64,000 nucleotides of DNA. Source: Crossiella cryophila (lineage in GTDB: Bacteria; Actinomycetota; Actinomycetes; Mycobacteriales; Pseudonocardiaceae). The notes under the pieces are model-generated. The model saw only the letters and a program-made list of their open reading frames with translations, ran no database searches and was not told where the DNA came from. The DNA lies in contig NZ_JACHMH010000001.1 of the NCBI RefSeq assembly GCF_014204915.1, positions 4,613,501 to 4,677,500 on the forward strand, written 5' to 3'. Within the stretch, counting starts at the first letter, position 1. Each line of letters begins with the position of its first letter. Below are positions 18,806 to 27,211 of this stretch, piece by piece. A program made the translations under genes and the position numbers.

Positions 18806-20700
18806 ACCAGGTCCGCTGCCGGGCCGTGGACGGCACCGTGCACACGCTCACCCTGCACCCGCTCGCGGACGCGGTGACCGGCCCGTTGCGGTCGAGACTG
18901 GTCGCGGTCAACGGGATCACGTTGCTGCACAAGCAGGTTCCGCGTGATCCCGCGGGTGCGCCGGGACCGTTGGAAGCACTGGACCGGGAGATCCGGGCCA
19001 CCCACCGCTTCGCCCAGCTCTTCCAGGAAGAAGAATATCCCCCGGAACTGCCGCGCCTGCGCTACTACGACGTGGACAGCGAGGACCCGTTCCTCCTGCT
19101 GGACCCGGCCAGGGGAGTGCCGGCGGCCGAGGCGCTGCCGCGGTTGTCCGCCCAGGAGCGGCACCGGTTCCAGGCCGGACTGCTGCGCGCCCTGCACCTG
19201 GCCGAGGTGGCCGGACTGACCCACGGCGGCGTGGACCTGGACGTGCTGCGCTGGGACCCGACCACCCGGTCGGTACAGCTGCTCGACTTCCACCGCGCCA
19301 CACCCGGCGACATCCGGACGGACATCTGGGACGCCGGACTGGTCATCTGGCGCGCCGCCTACCCCGGCCACCTCGGCCGCTCCGCACCGGACCTGCACGC
19401 CAACGGCGGCGCGTTGCGGGTGCTGCTCGACGGCGTGTTCACCGACCCGCCCACCGCCCGGCCAGGCCCGGCCGAGCTACTGTCCAGGCTCCGGGAACCG
19501 GTGCACCCCAAGGTGATCGACCTCGGCGCGCGGCTGGCGCCCGGTCAGCACGCCTTCGACCTGGCCCTGCGCCGCAAACGGGATCGGGCCGCGGCCGAAC
19601 AGGACCAGGACGGGCAGATCTGGCCCAGGCTCAGGGAAATGTGGCGCCGGATGCGGCCTGCGGAGGACGAGCTGCCGCCGCTGGTGCGCTGTCCGGTGTG
19701 CCTGGACCGCTACCCGCCGCCGGAGAACGGGTTGTGGCGGCGCGATCCGGACGGCACCCACCACGAGCTGAAGGTCAACGGCCGGGATCCAGTGAAGGGC
19801 GGCCTGAACCTGGTCAACACCTACCGCCGCTGCCCCAACCCCTCCGGCGACACCGACGAGCACTACCTGCCCGCCACCTACTTCGCGCACGAGCCGCCGT
19901 TCGTGGTGGCCATGATCGGCAGGCCGACCGCGGGCAAGACCCATCTGCTGGCCGCGCTGGTCCGCGAACTCGTGGAGCGGGACGGCCTCGCGCCGTACGG
20001 GCTGACCGTGGTGCCGCTGGACCTGCACCGGCACGACGAGTACCGCACCGCCGTGCTGGAACCGGCCGGTCGCGGCGCCCGGCTGCCCCGAACACCCAAG
20101 CAGGTCACCGGTCCGGCCGAGATCCTGCTGATCCGCGGTCCGCACCTGACCCGGCCGCTGGTGCTCTTCGACGTGGCCGGGGAGGACCTGGAAGCGGTGG
20201 GGGACAACGAATCCGCCCGGTTCCTGATCGGCACCGACGCGGTGCTGTTCGTGCATGGCCTCGACCCGGCGCCGGAACGCGGCGGGAACCAGGCGCTGGA
20301 GATGTCCCTGGCCCGTTTCCAGGCCGTGCCCGAGCTGGAGCGGTTGCCCGCCGCGATCGTGGCCACCAAAGCGGATCGGCTGCGCTACCAGCCGCCGGTG
20401 AGTCACTGGCTGCGCGAGGGCAACCAGCGACTGACCACAGTGGACCCCGAGTTGATCTGGCGGGAGAGCCGGGACGTCTACGCCTTCCTGCACCAGCGCC
20501 AGGAATTCGGCGCACTGGCCCCGTTCGGCGTGTTCGACCGCTGCACCCTGCACTTCGTCTCGGCCACCGGCACCGAGGCCGCACCAGGGGAACCCGTGTT
20601 CCCACGCGGGTTCGCGCCGTCGCGGGTGTTGCAGCCGCTGGTGTCGATCCTGGCCATGGCCGGGGTGCTCGGCGGGGAACGGGGTGCGGTCGGCGGGTGA
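18802..20700 (+). CDS. Degenerate kinase, zinc knuckle and GTPase fusion, 632 aa
   Basis: Three parts are visible. Residues about 40-230 resemble a protein kinase that has lost catalysis: HGGVDLDVLRWD (141 on) matches the HRDxxxxN loop with the catalytic Asp and Asn displaced, and LLDFHRA (Asp162) matches DFG. Residues 297-344 hold CPVC and a later Cys plus His residues, probably a small zinc knuckle. Residues 371-632 form a P-loop GTPase: GRPTAGKT (Walker A, to about 380), DVAGED (457, switch II) and TKAD (522-525, guanine specificity). The start overlaps the previous stop (ATGA). It is the last gene of the operon and converges on an AbiEii-like gene with 2 bp between stops. Confidence 0.85.
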   Translation: MNQVRCRAVDGTVHTLTLHPLADAVTGPLRSRLVAVNGITLLHKQVPRDPAGAPGPLEALDREIRATHRFAQLFQEEEYPPELPRLRYYDVDSEDPFLLLDPARGVPAAEALPRLSAQERHRFQAGLLRALHLAEVAGLTHGGVDLDVLRWDPTTRSVQLLDFHRATPGDIRTDIWDAGLVIWRAAYPGHLGRSAPDLHANGGALRVLLDGVFTDPPTARPGPAELLSRLREPVHPKVIDLGARLAPGQHAFDLALRRKRDRAAAEQDQDGQIWPRLREMWRRMRPAEDELPPLVRCPVCLDRYPPPENGLWRRDPDGTHHELKVNGRDPVKGGLNLVNTYRRCPNPSGDTDEHYLPATYFAHEPPFVVAMIGRPTAGKTHLLAALVRELVERDGLAPYGLTVVPLDLHRHDEYRTAVLEPAGRGARLPRTPKQVTGPAEILLIRGPHLTRPLVLFDVAGEDLEAVGDNESARFLIGTDAVLFVHGLDPAPERGGNQALEMSLARFQAVPELERLPAAIVATKADRLRYQPPVSHWLREGNQRLTTVDPELIWRESRDVYAFLHQRQEFGALAPFGVFDRCTLHFVSATGTEAAPGEPVFPRGFAPSRVLQPLVSILAMAGVLGGERGAVGG

Positions 20701-20702
20701 GG

Positions 20703-22247
20703 TCAGCGGGCCAGCGCCGCGGCGAGCCGGTCCAGCCAGGGCCTGACCTCACCCTCGACCCCGGGCTGCTCGTCGCGGAAGTTGATCCAGTCGACCGGGA
20801 GGCCGAGCACGGAGTCCGGGGTGAAGTCCTCGGCCTCCCGGCCCAGTTCCGGGCGCAGCAGCTCGCGGACGAGGTCGAGGGATACGGTGGTGTACTCGGC
20901 GAGCAGCACCGCGTCGTAGAGGTCCTTGCCCTGCGGGTAGAGATCGGTCATCAGCCACTGCAACTTCCAGGCCAGGGACAGGCTCGCGGAGGCGGTGCGC
21001 ATCGGCGTGCCCAGCGGCGGGATCGCCACCGTGACCGGGGGTTCGGGCAGTGGCTCGTTGAACACCAGATCGAGCTGGATCGCGCCCTGCGGCAGGCCGT
21101 CGACGTCGAAGGGGAACACCAGCCGTCGGCCCGGCACGCGTTCGTAGGTCCAGATGTGCTCCGAACGCACCTGGTCCGCGCGCAGGCCGGGGCCGGGATC
21201 GCCGGCCAGGGCGGCGATCAGCCCGTCCAGCATGGCCTTGGCTTCCGGGCCGTCGAAGGCGAAACCGGGCGGTACCACCACGAAGTCCAGGTCCCCCGGT
21301 TCGCGGGCGGCCGCGCCGAGCCAGGCCCGCAACACGATGCTGCCGCGCAGCACCAGGTTCTCCGCCCACGGCGAGGCGGCCACCACCGCGAGCACGTGTG
21401 CCATGGCCGCGCGCCGGGCTATCAGCCAGCGCTGTCCCTCGGCGGGGTCGCCGAACACCGGTTCGCCTGCCCGGTAGGCGTTCCCGAACTGCTTGAGCGC
21501 CGGGTCGAAGGCGGCCCGCTGCCGGATGTCCTGCCCCGGCCGCACCGTCAGCGGATGGTAGGTGGACGGGAAGCCGTCGGCGTCCACGGGCGCGGTGCGC
21601 AGCCGGTTCTCCCGCGGGTTGATCCATTCGGTGGCCGGATCCGGCTCCAGCCAGCCCTTGTCGACGCCGAGCGCGTCATCGTGCACGACGTACTCCTCCT
21701 CGACCTCCAGCACGGTGTGCCCGTTGCCGCGCAACGCGGTCAGCAGTGCGTCCAGCCGGGCGCGGGCGGTGTCGCGGCCGACACCGTGGCAGCGCTGGGT
21801 GACGAAGCGTTCCTCGCCGTCGGCGCGCTCGCGGCGGGCGTTGCGGGAGAGCCGGGCGTCGTGCCCGTGGATCACCTCGTCCACGGCCTTGATCGTGCCG
21901 TACTTGTCGTTGGGCAGCAGCAGCTTCACGTGGTGCTCGAAGTACAGGTCCGCGCGAGCGTCCACATCGGACTGTGGGACGCCCTGGTTCCACGGCGCGG
22001 CCTCGATTTTCACCCGCAGCACGTGCAGATCGGCCGCGATCAGCTCGGCCCGCCAGCGCTCGGCCAGCTCGTGTAGTTCGGCGAGGGTGCCGCTGCCTGC
22101 GACGGTCAGCATCGGCTGCAACGGCGTCGCGCCGCGGTCGAGCTTGATGTCGCTGAACTTGGCGCCACGCTGCCGCGCGAACGCCGCCAGCCGGTCCGCC
22201 TCCCATTCGGAGCCGGTCAGGTGTACCTCGAAGTCGCCGGAGAACAT
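20703..22247 (-). CDS. AbiEii/AbiGii-like nucleotidyltransferase, 514 aa
   Basis: Residues about 265-514 resemble the AbiEii/AbiGii toxin family of the DNA polymerase-beta nucleotidyltransferase fold: LRGSIVLRAWL followed by GDLDFVV gives the GS...DxD active-site pattern, and the later KLQWLMTDLYPQGKDLYD matches the family's Lys/Asp block. AbiEii-type toxins modify tRNA acceptor ends in phage-defence modules. Here no AbiEi-type antitoxin is adjacent. Instead the protein carries an extra N-terminal region (about 1-200) I cannot assign. The ATG at 22247 follows the AfsR-like regulator's stop by 13 bp, so the two are probably one transcript. Confidence 0.75.
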   Translation of the reverse strand: MFSGDFEVHLTGSEWEADRLAAFARQRGAKFSDIKLDRGATPLQPMLTVAGSGTLAELHELAERWRAELIAADLHVLRVKIEAAPWNQGVPQSDVDARADLYFEHHVKLLLPNDKYGTIKAVDEVIHGHDARLSRNARRERADGEERFVTQRCHGVGRDTARARLDALLTALRGNGHTVLEVEEEYVVHDDALGVDKGWLEPDPATEWINPRENRLRTAPVDADGFPSTYHPLTVRPGQDIRQRAAFDPALKQFGNAYRAGEPVFGDPAEGQRWLIARRAAMAHVLAVVAASPWAENLVLRGSIVLRAWLGAAAREPGDLDFVVVPPGFAFDGPEAKAMLDGLIAALAGDPGPGLRADQVRSEHIWTYERVPGRRLVFPFDVDGLPQGAIQLDLVFNEPLPEPPVTVAIPPLGTPMRTASASLSLAWKLQWLMTDLYPQGKDLYDAVLLAEYTTVSLDLVRELLRPELGREAEDFTPDSVLGLPVDWINFRDEQPGVEGEVRPWLDRLAAALAR

Positions 22248-22260
22248 GTTGCGGATCCTG

Positions 22261-25200
22261 TCACAGCGTCGGTCGGCTCAGCGCGCCAATAGTGAATTCA
22301 GCGTCGAAAGCCTTGTCGCCCAGGGTGTCCCGCGTCACGTCGAGAATGTGAGCAAGGTCGGCGCGGTCGGCCAGCGGAACACCGGTGGTAGCGCGCAGGG
22401 CGTGTGCGGCGCCGAGCAGGCGGGCGGATTCCGTTGCGTTGTCAGGGAGTTGGGTCCAGGCCAGGCCCTCAAGGGCGGTGGCCTCGGCATGCGGGTTGCC
22501 CAGACGGTGGGCGAAGGCCAGGGCTTCTCCGTGGTGCAGCCGGGCCTGGGCCGGGTTGCCCTGGAGCTGGGCGAGGTGGCCGAGTTCGGTGTGCACGATC
22601 GTGTAGCCGGGGGCGCGGCCGGTGCGGCGGTACCAGTCGGCGGCCTCGGTCAGGCAGGCCGCGGCGGTGGCCAGGTCGCCGGTGCGGCGGGCGAGCTGGC
22701 CCAGGGTGATGGTGGCGTGGATCCCGCCCGGCCGGAACCCGCGTTCGGCGGCCAGTTCCCGTGCCCTGGCAAGGTGATCGTGCGCGGTGGGGTACTCGCC
22801 GCGGAGCAGCGCGATCCGGCCGAGTCCGCACAACCGGTCGGCGGCCTCGGCCCACATGCCCAGCTCCTCGGCCAGCACCAGGCCGTCCCGGTGCAGCTGC
22901 TCGGCCCGGTGGTACTCGCCGTGCAGTTCGGCCAGGGCCGCGCGCGGGTAGGTGGTGAGCAGTTCGCCGCCACGGTCGCCGAGTGCGCGGAACAACGTCA
23001 CGGCGGCTTCGGCGTGGCTGTGCGCGGTGCTCAGGTCGCCGCGGGTGAGCGCGTGGTTGGCCTGCACGCAGGTGGTCACCGCCAGGCCCCATGGGTGTTC
23101 CAGCGCGCGGAAGGCACTGGCGGCGTGCGCGGCGAGTTCCTCGCTGGTGTCCAGGTCGCCGGCGTGCAGCAGGACGTAGGCCAGGAACCAGTGCGCCATG
23201 GCCGCGCCCAGCGGGTCGTCCAGCCCGTCGAAGCCGGTCAGCGCGGTACGGGCACTGGCGGCCGCGGCCGGATCCGGGTCGGCGACGATCGCGATCCCGG
23301 CCGCCCAGCAGCGCACCCGCGCGGTCCGGATCCCGGGCCCGGCGGCGGCGAGCGCGTGCCCGGCCCAGCGCTGGGCCTGGCGGACCCGGCCACGCAGCAT
23401 CCAGTACCAGGCAAGGGAATCCACCAGCCGCGACGCGTCCTCGGGGCTGGCGTGCTCCAGTGCGCGGTGGAGGTTGCCGTGTTCGGTGTCCAATTCGGAC
23501 AGTGCCGCGTGCTGGCGCGGGCCGTGCAGCTCGGGCGCGGCGGCCTCGGCCAGGCTCAGGTAGTGGCGGGACTGCCTGGCGCGCAACGTTTCCGCCTCGC
23601 CGGACTCGGTCAGCCGGTCGCGGGCGTAGGCGGCCACCGTCTCCAGCAGCCGGTACCGCCGGTGCCCCGGCAGCACGATCACCATCGACCGGTCCACCAG
23701 TCGGGCCAGCACCTCGGCCACCGGCAGCTCCGGGTCACCGCAGATCGCCTCGATCGCGGTGAGCGTGCCCCCGTCCAGTACCGCTAGACGGCGCAGCACC
23801 ACCCGTTCGGGGGTGGTGAGCAGCTCCCAGCTCCAGTCCAGCAGCGCGTGCAGGGTGCGCTGCCGGGCGGGCGCGCCCCGGTTGCCGGCGGACAGCAGGC
23901 GGAACCGGTCGTCGAGGCGGTCGGCGAGTTCCCGCACACCCAGCGCCCGCACCCGGGCGGCGGCCAGTTCCAGGGCCAGCGGCAACCCGTCCAGGCCGCT
24001 GACCAGGGCGGTCACCGCGGCCGCGTTGTCGGCGGTGAGCGCGAAGGCGGGGTCGGCGTCGCGGGCGCGGGCGCAGAACAGCCGGACCGCGCCCGAGCCG
24101 TGCGGATCGGCCGGGTCCGCGGGCAGGTCCAGTGGTGGCACCGGGTGCACGGATTCGCCGGGGGTGGACAGTGGTTCGCGGCTGGTGCTCAGGATCCGCA
24201 GCCCCGGCACCGCGGTCAGCAGCGCCATGGCCAGGGTGGCCACCTCGGTGACGATGTGCTCGCAGTTGTCCAGCACCAGCAACAGTTTCTTGCCTGCCAG
24301 GTAGGCGATCAGCCGCTCGCGGTGGCCGAGCGCGCCGCTGGCCGGGATCGGGCCGAGCATCGCGTTCTCCCGGATGCCCAGCACCGTCATCACCGCCTCG
24401 GCCAGCGCGTCGGCGGCGTGCGGCCCGCCCAGTCCGGCCAGCTCGACCAGCCAGGTCCCGTCCGGGAAGTCCTCGGCGAGCTGGGCCGCGGCGGCGATGG
24501 CCAGCCGGGTCTTGCCCACCCCGCCCGGCCCGGTCAACGTGACCAGGCGCGCCGCGGCCAGCGCCTTCCCGGTCCCGGCCAGCTCGGCCTCCCGGCCGAT
24601 CAACTCGGTGACCGGCGTCGGCAGGTTGCCCGGCCGGCGCGCGGGGGAGGCGTCCAGGGCGGGGTCGCGGGTCAGGATCGCCTGGTGCAGGGCGGCAAGT
24701 TCGGGCCCCGGGTCCAGGCCCTGCTCCGCGGCCAGGTGCGCCCGGAACTCGGCGTAGGCGGCCAGGGCCTCGGGCTGCCGTCCAGCCCGGTAGAGGGCCT
24801 GGAGTTGTGCCGCGCGCAGACGTTCCTGCCCCGGAAACCGCTGCACCCACTCGGCCAGCTCCGCCAGCACCGTGTCGTGCTCACCCAGGGCCAGCCGGGT
24901 CTCGGCCAGTTCGGCCACCGCGGTCAACCGCAACTCCTGCCAGCGCCGGATCACCGGCTGGGCAAAGGATTCCGCGCCGAACTCGACCAGCGCGGGCCCC
25001 CGCCACAACCCGAGTGCCTCGGACAGCAACGCGACCCGCGGCCACGGGTCCACAGTGGACCGAGCCCGCCGCAACAACCCTTGGAACATCACGGCATCGC
25101 AGTCCCCGACCAACCGGTAGGCGTTCGCCCGGTACTCCACCAGATCCCGCACACCCAGTGCCCGCCGCAACCGGGACACCCGGATCTGCAACGCGTTGCC

Positions 25201-25386
25201 AGGGTTCGCGGGCAGCCGCTCCGGCCACAACTCGCCGATCAGCGTCTCCACCGGCACCCAGGCGCCCTCATGGGTCAGGAGTACGGCCAGCAACGCGCGG
25301 ACCTCGGGACCGGGCACCGGGATCGGCGCGTCCTCGGCGTTCCACACCACGAGTGGACCCAGCACCCCGAACCGCACCGGGCCCAC
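22261..25386 (-). CDS. AfsR/SARP-type transcriptional regulator with BTAD and NB-ARC, about 1041 aa
   Basis: Domains in order: an OmpR-like winged helix (about 3-95, with VSRLRRALG), the bacterial transcriptional activation domain (about 100-245), an NB-ARC ATPase with GPGGVGKT near residue 285 and LVLDNCEHI as Walker B, then a winged helix and TPR-like repeats to the C-terminus. Such proteins activate antibiotic or stress genes in response to signals and ATP. The start is uncertain: GTG 25386 or GTG 25377 both precede RFGVLGPL and neither has a clear ribosome site. It is divergent from the MFS exporter at 25476 and precedes the AbiEii-like gene by 13 bp. It may regulate either. Confidence 0.85.
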   Translation of the reverse strand: MGPVRFGVLGPLVVWNAEDAPIPVPGPEVRALLAVLLTHEGAWVPVETLIGELWPERLPANPGNALQIRVSRLRRALGVRDLVEYRANAYRLVGDCDAVMFQGLLRRARSTVDPWPRVALLSEALGLWRGPALVEFGAESFAQPVIRRWQELRLTAVAELAETRLALGEHDTVLAELAEWVQRFPGQERLRAAQLQALYRAGRQPEALAAYAEFRAHLAAEQGLDPGPELAALHQAILTRDPALDASPARRPGNLPTPVTELIGREAELAGTGKALAAARLVTLTGPGGVGKTRLAIAAAAQLAEDFPDGTWLVELAGLGGPHAADALAEAVMTVLGIRENAMLGPIPASGALGHRERLIAYLAGKKLLLVLDNCEHIVTEVATLAMALLTAVPGLRILSTSREPLSTPGESVHPVPPLDLPADPADPHGSGAVRLFCARARDADPAFALTADNAAAVTALVSGLDGLPLALELAAARVRALGVRELADRLDDRFRLLSAGNRGAPARQRTLHALLDWSWELLTTPERVVLRRLAVLDGGTLTAIEAICGDPELPVAEVLARLVDRSMVIVLPGHRRYRLLETVAAYARDRLTESGEAETLRARQSRHYLSLAEAAAPELHGPRQHAALSELDTEHGNLHRALEHASPEDASRLVDSLAWYWMLRGRVRQAQRWAGHALAAAGPGIRTARVRCWAAGIAIVADPDPAAAASARTALTGFDGLDDPLGAAMAHWFLAYVLLHAGDLDTSEELAAHAASAFRALEHPWGLAVTTCVQANHALTRGDLSTAHSHAEAAVTLFRALGDRGGELLTTYPRAALAELHGEYHRAEQLHRDGLVLAEELGMWAEAADRLCGLGRIALLRGEYPTAHDHLARARELAAERGFRPGGIHATITLGQLARRTGDLATAAACLTEAADWYRRTGRAPGYTIVHTELGHLAQLQGNPAQARLHHGEALAFAHRLGNPHAEATALEGLAWTQLPDNATESARLLGAAHALRATTGVPLADRADLAHILDVTRDTLGDKAFDAEFTIGALSRPTL

Positions 25387-25475
25387 AGTACCGCCGGACA
25401 GCGGACGGACAGCGGCCGGCAAGTGGGCGCGCCGAGGGTGAGCGGGCAAGCACCGCCGGAGAAGGACGTGAGGAC

Positions 25476-26627
25476 TTGAGCACCCAGAGAGCCCTGCTGC
25501 CGCTGGCCACCGCGATGTTCGCGGTGGGCACCGACGGCTTCATCATCGCCGGCCTGCTACCCCAGATCGCCACCGATCTGGACGTGGGCCTGGCCGCCGC
25601 CGGCCAGCTGGTCACCGCCTTCGCGCTGGCCTTCGCCGTCTCCGCCCCCATCCTGGGCGCCCTGACCAGCGCGATGACCCGCCGCGCCGCCCTGCTGCTG
25701 GGGCTGGCGGTGTTCATCGTGGGCAACGCGGCCACCGCCCTTGGCCCCGACTACACCACCGTGCTGCTCGCCCGGATCGCCACCGCGGCCGGCGCCGGCC
25801 TGATCGGCGCGGCCGCCTTCAGCGCCGCCGCCGCGATCGCCCCACCCGAACGCCGCGGCCGCGCCCTGGCCACCGTGATGGGCGGCCTGACCCTGGCCAT
25901 CGCCTTCGGCCTGCCAGCCGGCACCCTCATCGGCGGCGCGGACTGGCGCCTCACCCTGTGGGCGGTCGCCGGTCTCGGAGTGGTCGCCGCGATCGGCGTG
26001 GCCGTGTCCCTGCCCCCGATCACCCTGCCCGCCGACCCACTGCGCGCCCGCCTGGCCCCACTGCGCGAACTCACCGTGCTGGCCATGCTCACCGTCACCA
26101 CCCTGACCCTGGCGGGCACACACGTCCTCTACACCTACATCGCCCCCGCGCTGACCGGCGCCACCGGCGGTTCGGCCACCGCGCTGACCGTGGTCCTGCT
26201 GGCCTGGGGCGTGGGCAACATGATCGGCAACACCGTCGCGGGCCGCCTCGCCGACCGCCACCCACCCCGCGACGTCGTCACCGCGGGCCTGGCCATCGCG
26301 GCGGTGCTGCTGGCCCTGAGCCCCCTGGTCGTCGGCAACCTGATCGCGGCCGTGGTGTGGGCGGTGGCGTGGGGCGTGTCGGTGTCCCTGCCGGTGGTGC
26401 CCCAGCAGAGCCGCTTCGTCGAGTACGCCCCCAGCGCCTCCGCGGTCTTGCTTGGCCTGAACAACTCAGCTATCTACCTGGGCGTGGCATTGGGCGGAGC
26501 GCTCGGCGGACTGCTGCAGGACCAGCTCACCCCGGCGCGGCTGGGGTTGCTCGCGGCGGTGGTGAGCGTGCTCGGCCTGCTCGTCAACCAAACGGTCGGT
26601 AGGCGGACGAGAACTGGTGCGCGCTGA
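25476..26627 (+). CDS. MFS transporter, DHA1-like (383 aa)
   Basis: A drug:proton antiporter-type major facilitator with 12 predicted membrane helices; the DFGIIxGLLP-like start (GTDGFIIAGLLPQIA) and RRAALLLGLAVF after helix 2 match the family that exports drugs or sugars. The start is a TTG at 25476, supported by GAAGGA nine bases upstream; no ATG or GTG fits. Its neighbour, the divergent AfsR-like regulator, suggests controlled expression. Its 3' end converges on a nitroreductase gene with 12 bp between stops, and an inverted repeat straddles the junction. The substrate cannot be told from sequence. Confidence 0.85.
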   Translation: MSTQRALLPLATAMFAVGTDGFIIAGLLPQIATDLDVGLAAAGQLVTAFALAFAVSAPILGALTSAMTRRAALLLGLAVFIVGNAATALGPDYTTVLLARIATAAGAGLIGAAAFSAAAAIAPPERRGRALATVMGGLTLAIAFGLPAGTLIGGADWRLTLWAVAGLGVVAAIGVAVSLPPITLPADPLRARLAPLRELTVLAMLTVTTLTLAGTHVLYTYIAPALTGATGGSATALTVVLLAWGVGNMIGNTVAGRLADRHPPRDVVTAGLAIAAVLLALSPLVVGNLIAAVVWAVAWGVSVSLPVVPQQSRFVEYAPSASAVLLGLNNSAIYLGVALGGALGGLLQDQLTPARLGLLAAVVSVLGLLVNQTVGRRTRTGAR

Positions 26628-26640
26628 CCTACCGACCGGT
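26591..26640. terminator. Possible bidirectional terminator or operator pair
   Basis: AACGGTCGGTAG (26591-26602) and CTACCGACCGGT (26629-26640) are inverted at 11 of 12 positions around the MFS stop codon. The stem could end both convergent transcripts. The half-sites also match the TetR-like palindromes seen at 9047 and 16635, so a binding-site reading is possible. Confidence 0.35.
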
Positions 26641-27092
26641 CAGGCGGGAGTGAGCCGGATGACCGCGATCTCACCCAGGTGCTCCCGGATCACCGCGGCC
26701 GGGGCGTCCTTGGGGAAGGGCCACATGTTCACCCCGCCCGGCCGGACGTTGCCGAGGTAGGTCGCCAGCACGGTCGCCGCGTGCTCGTCCTCCAGGAGTT
26801 CGGCGCGGTAGGTGTGGTCGGGGTCCTGTTCGAGGCGGCAGTGCCCGGCGGCGAGCAGGTTGGCGGTCCAGTCCCTGGTGCGGTTGGGGGAGCAGACGTA
26901 GTGCCTGCCGTCGAGCTGGGTGACCGCGATCGGGGTGGTGCGCGGCTCACCGGTGCGGCGGCCGGGGACGTGCAGGATCCGCAGCACGTGGCGGCCTTCG
27001 ACGTAGTCCTGGGGCTCGCCCGCGCGGATCCTGGCGATCATCATCTCGTTGCGCTCGCGCGGGGTCGGCTCGGCGGTGGGGTGGTCGGACAC
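26640..27092 (-). CDS. Deazaflavin-dependent nitroreductase-family protein, 150 aa
   Basis: The whole protein matches the Ddn/F420-dependent nitroreductase family, a split beta-barrel fold that uses reduced F420 to reduce nitro compounds or quinones. Characteristic parts are HVPGRRTGEPRTTPI and NRTRDWTANLLAAG, which form the cofactor pocket. Length (about 150 aa) is normal. The start is GTG 27092 with AAGGAG about 5 bases upstream. It is divergent from the lipoprotein at 27212 and convergent with the MFS gene. Its physiological substrate is unknown. Confidence 0.88.
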   Translation of the reverse strand: MSDHPTAEPTPRERNEMMIARIRAGEPQDYVEGRHVLRILHVPGRRTGEPRTTPIAVTQLDGRHYVCSPNRTRDWTANLLAAGHCRLEQDPDHTYRAELLEDEHAATVLATYLGNVRPGGVNMWPFPKDAPAAVIREHLGEIAVIRLTPA

Positions 27093-27211
27093 CGGGACTC
27101 CTTGCTCTTGGCCTGCGGTCAGGTGCGCAACATAGCCCTCGACCTGTCGGCTAGCTGTTGACCTGCTGTCACCACTTCAATGGTTCTAGAGATACATGTA
27201 CGGTCCGAACT

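Noticed and set aside
27158-27192. TTGACC/TAGAGA promoter before the lipoprotein at 27212
   Set aside because: The spacing between the two boxes is 23 bp, too long for a standard promoter.
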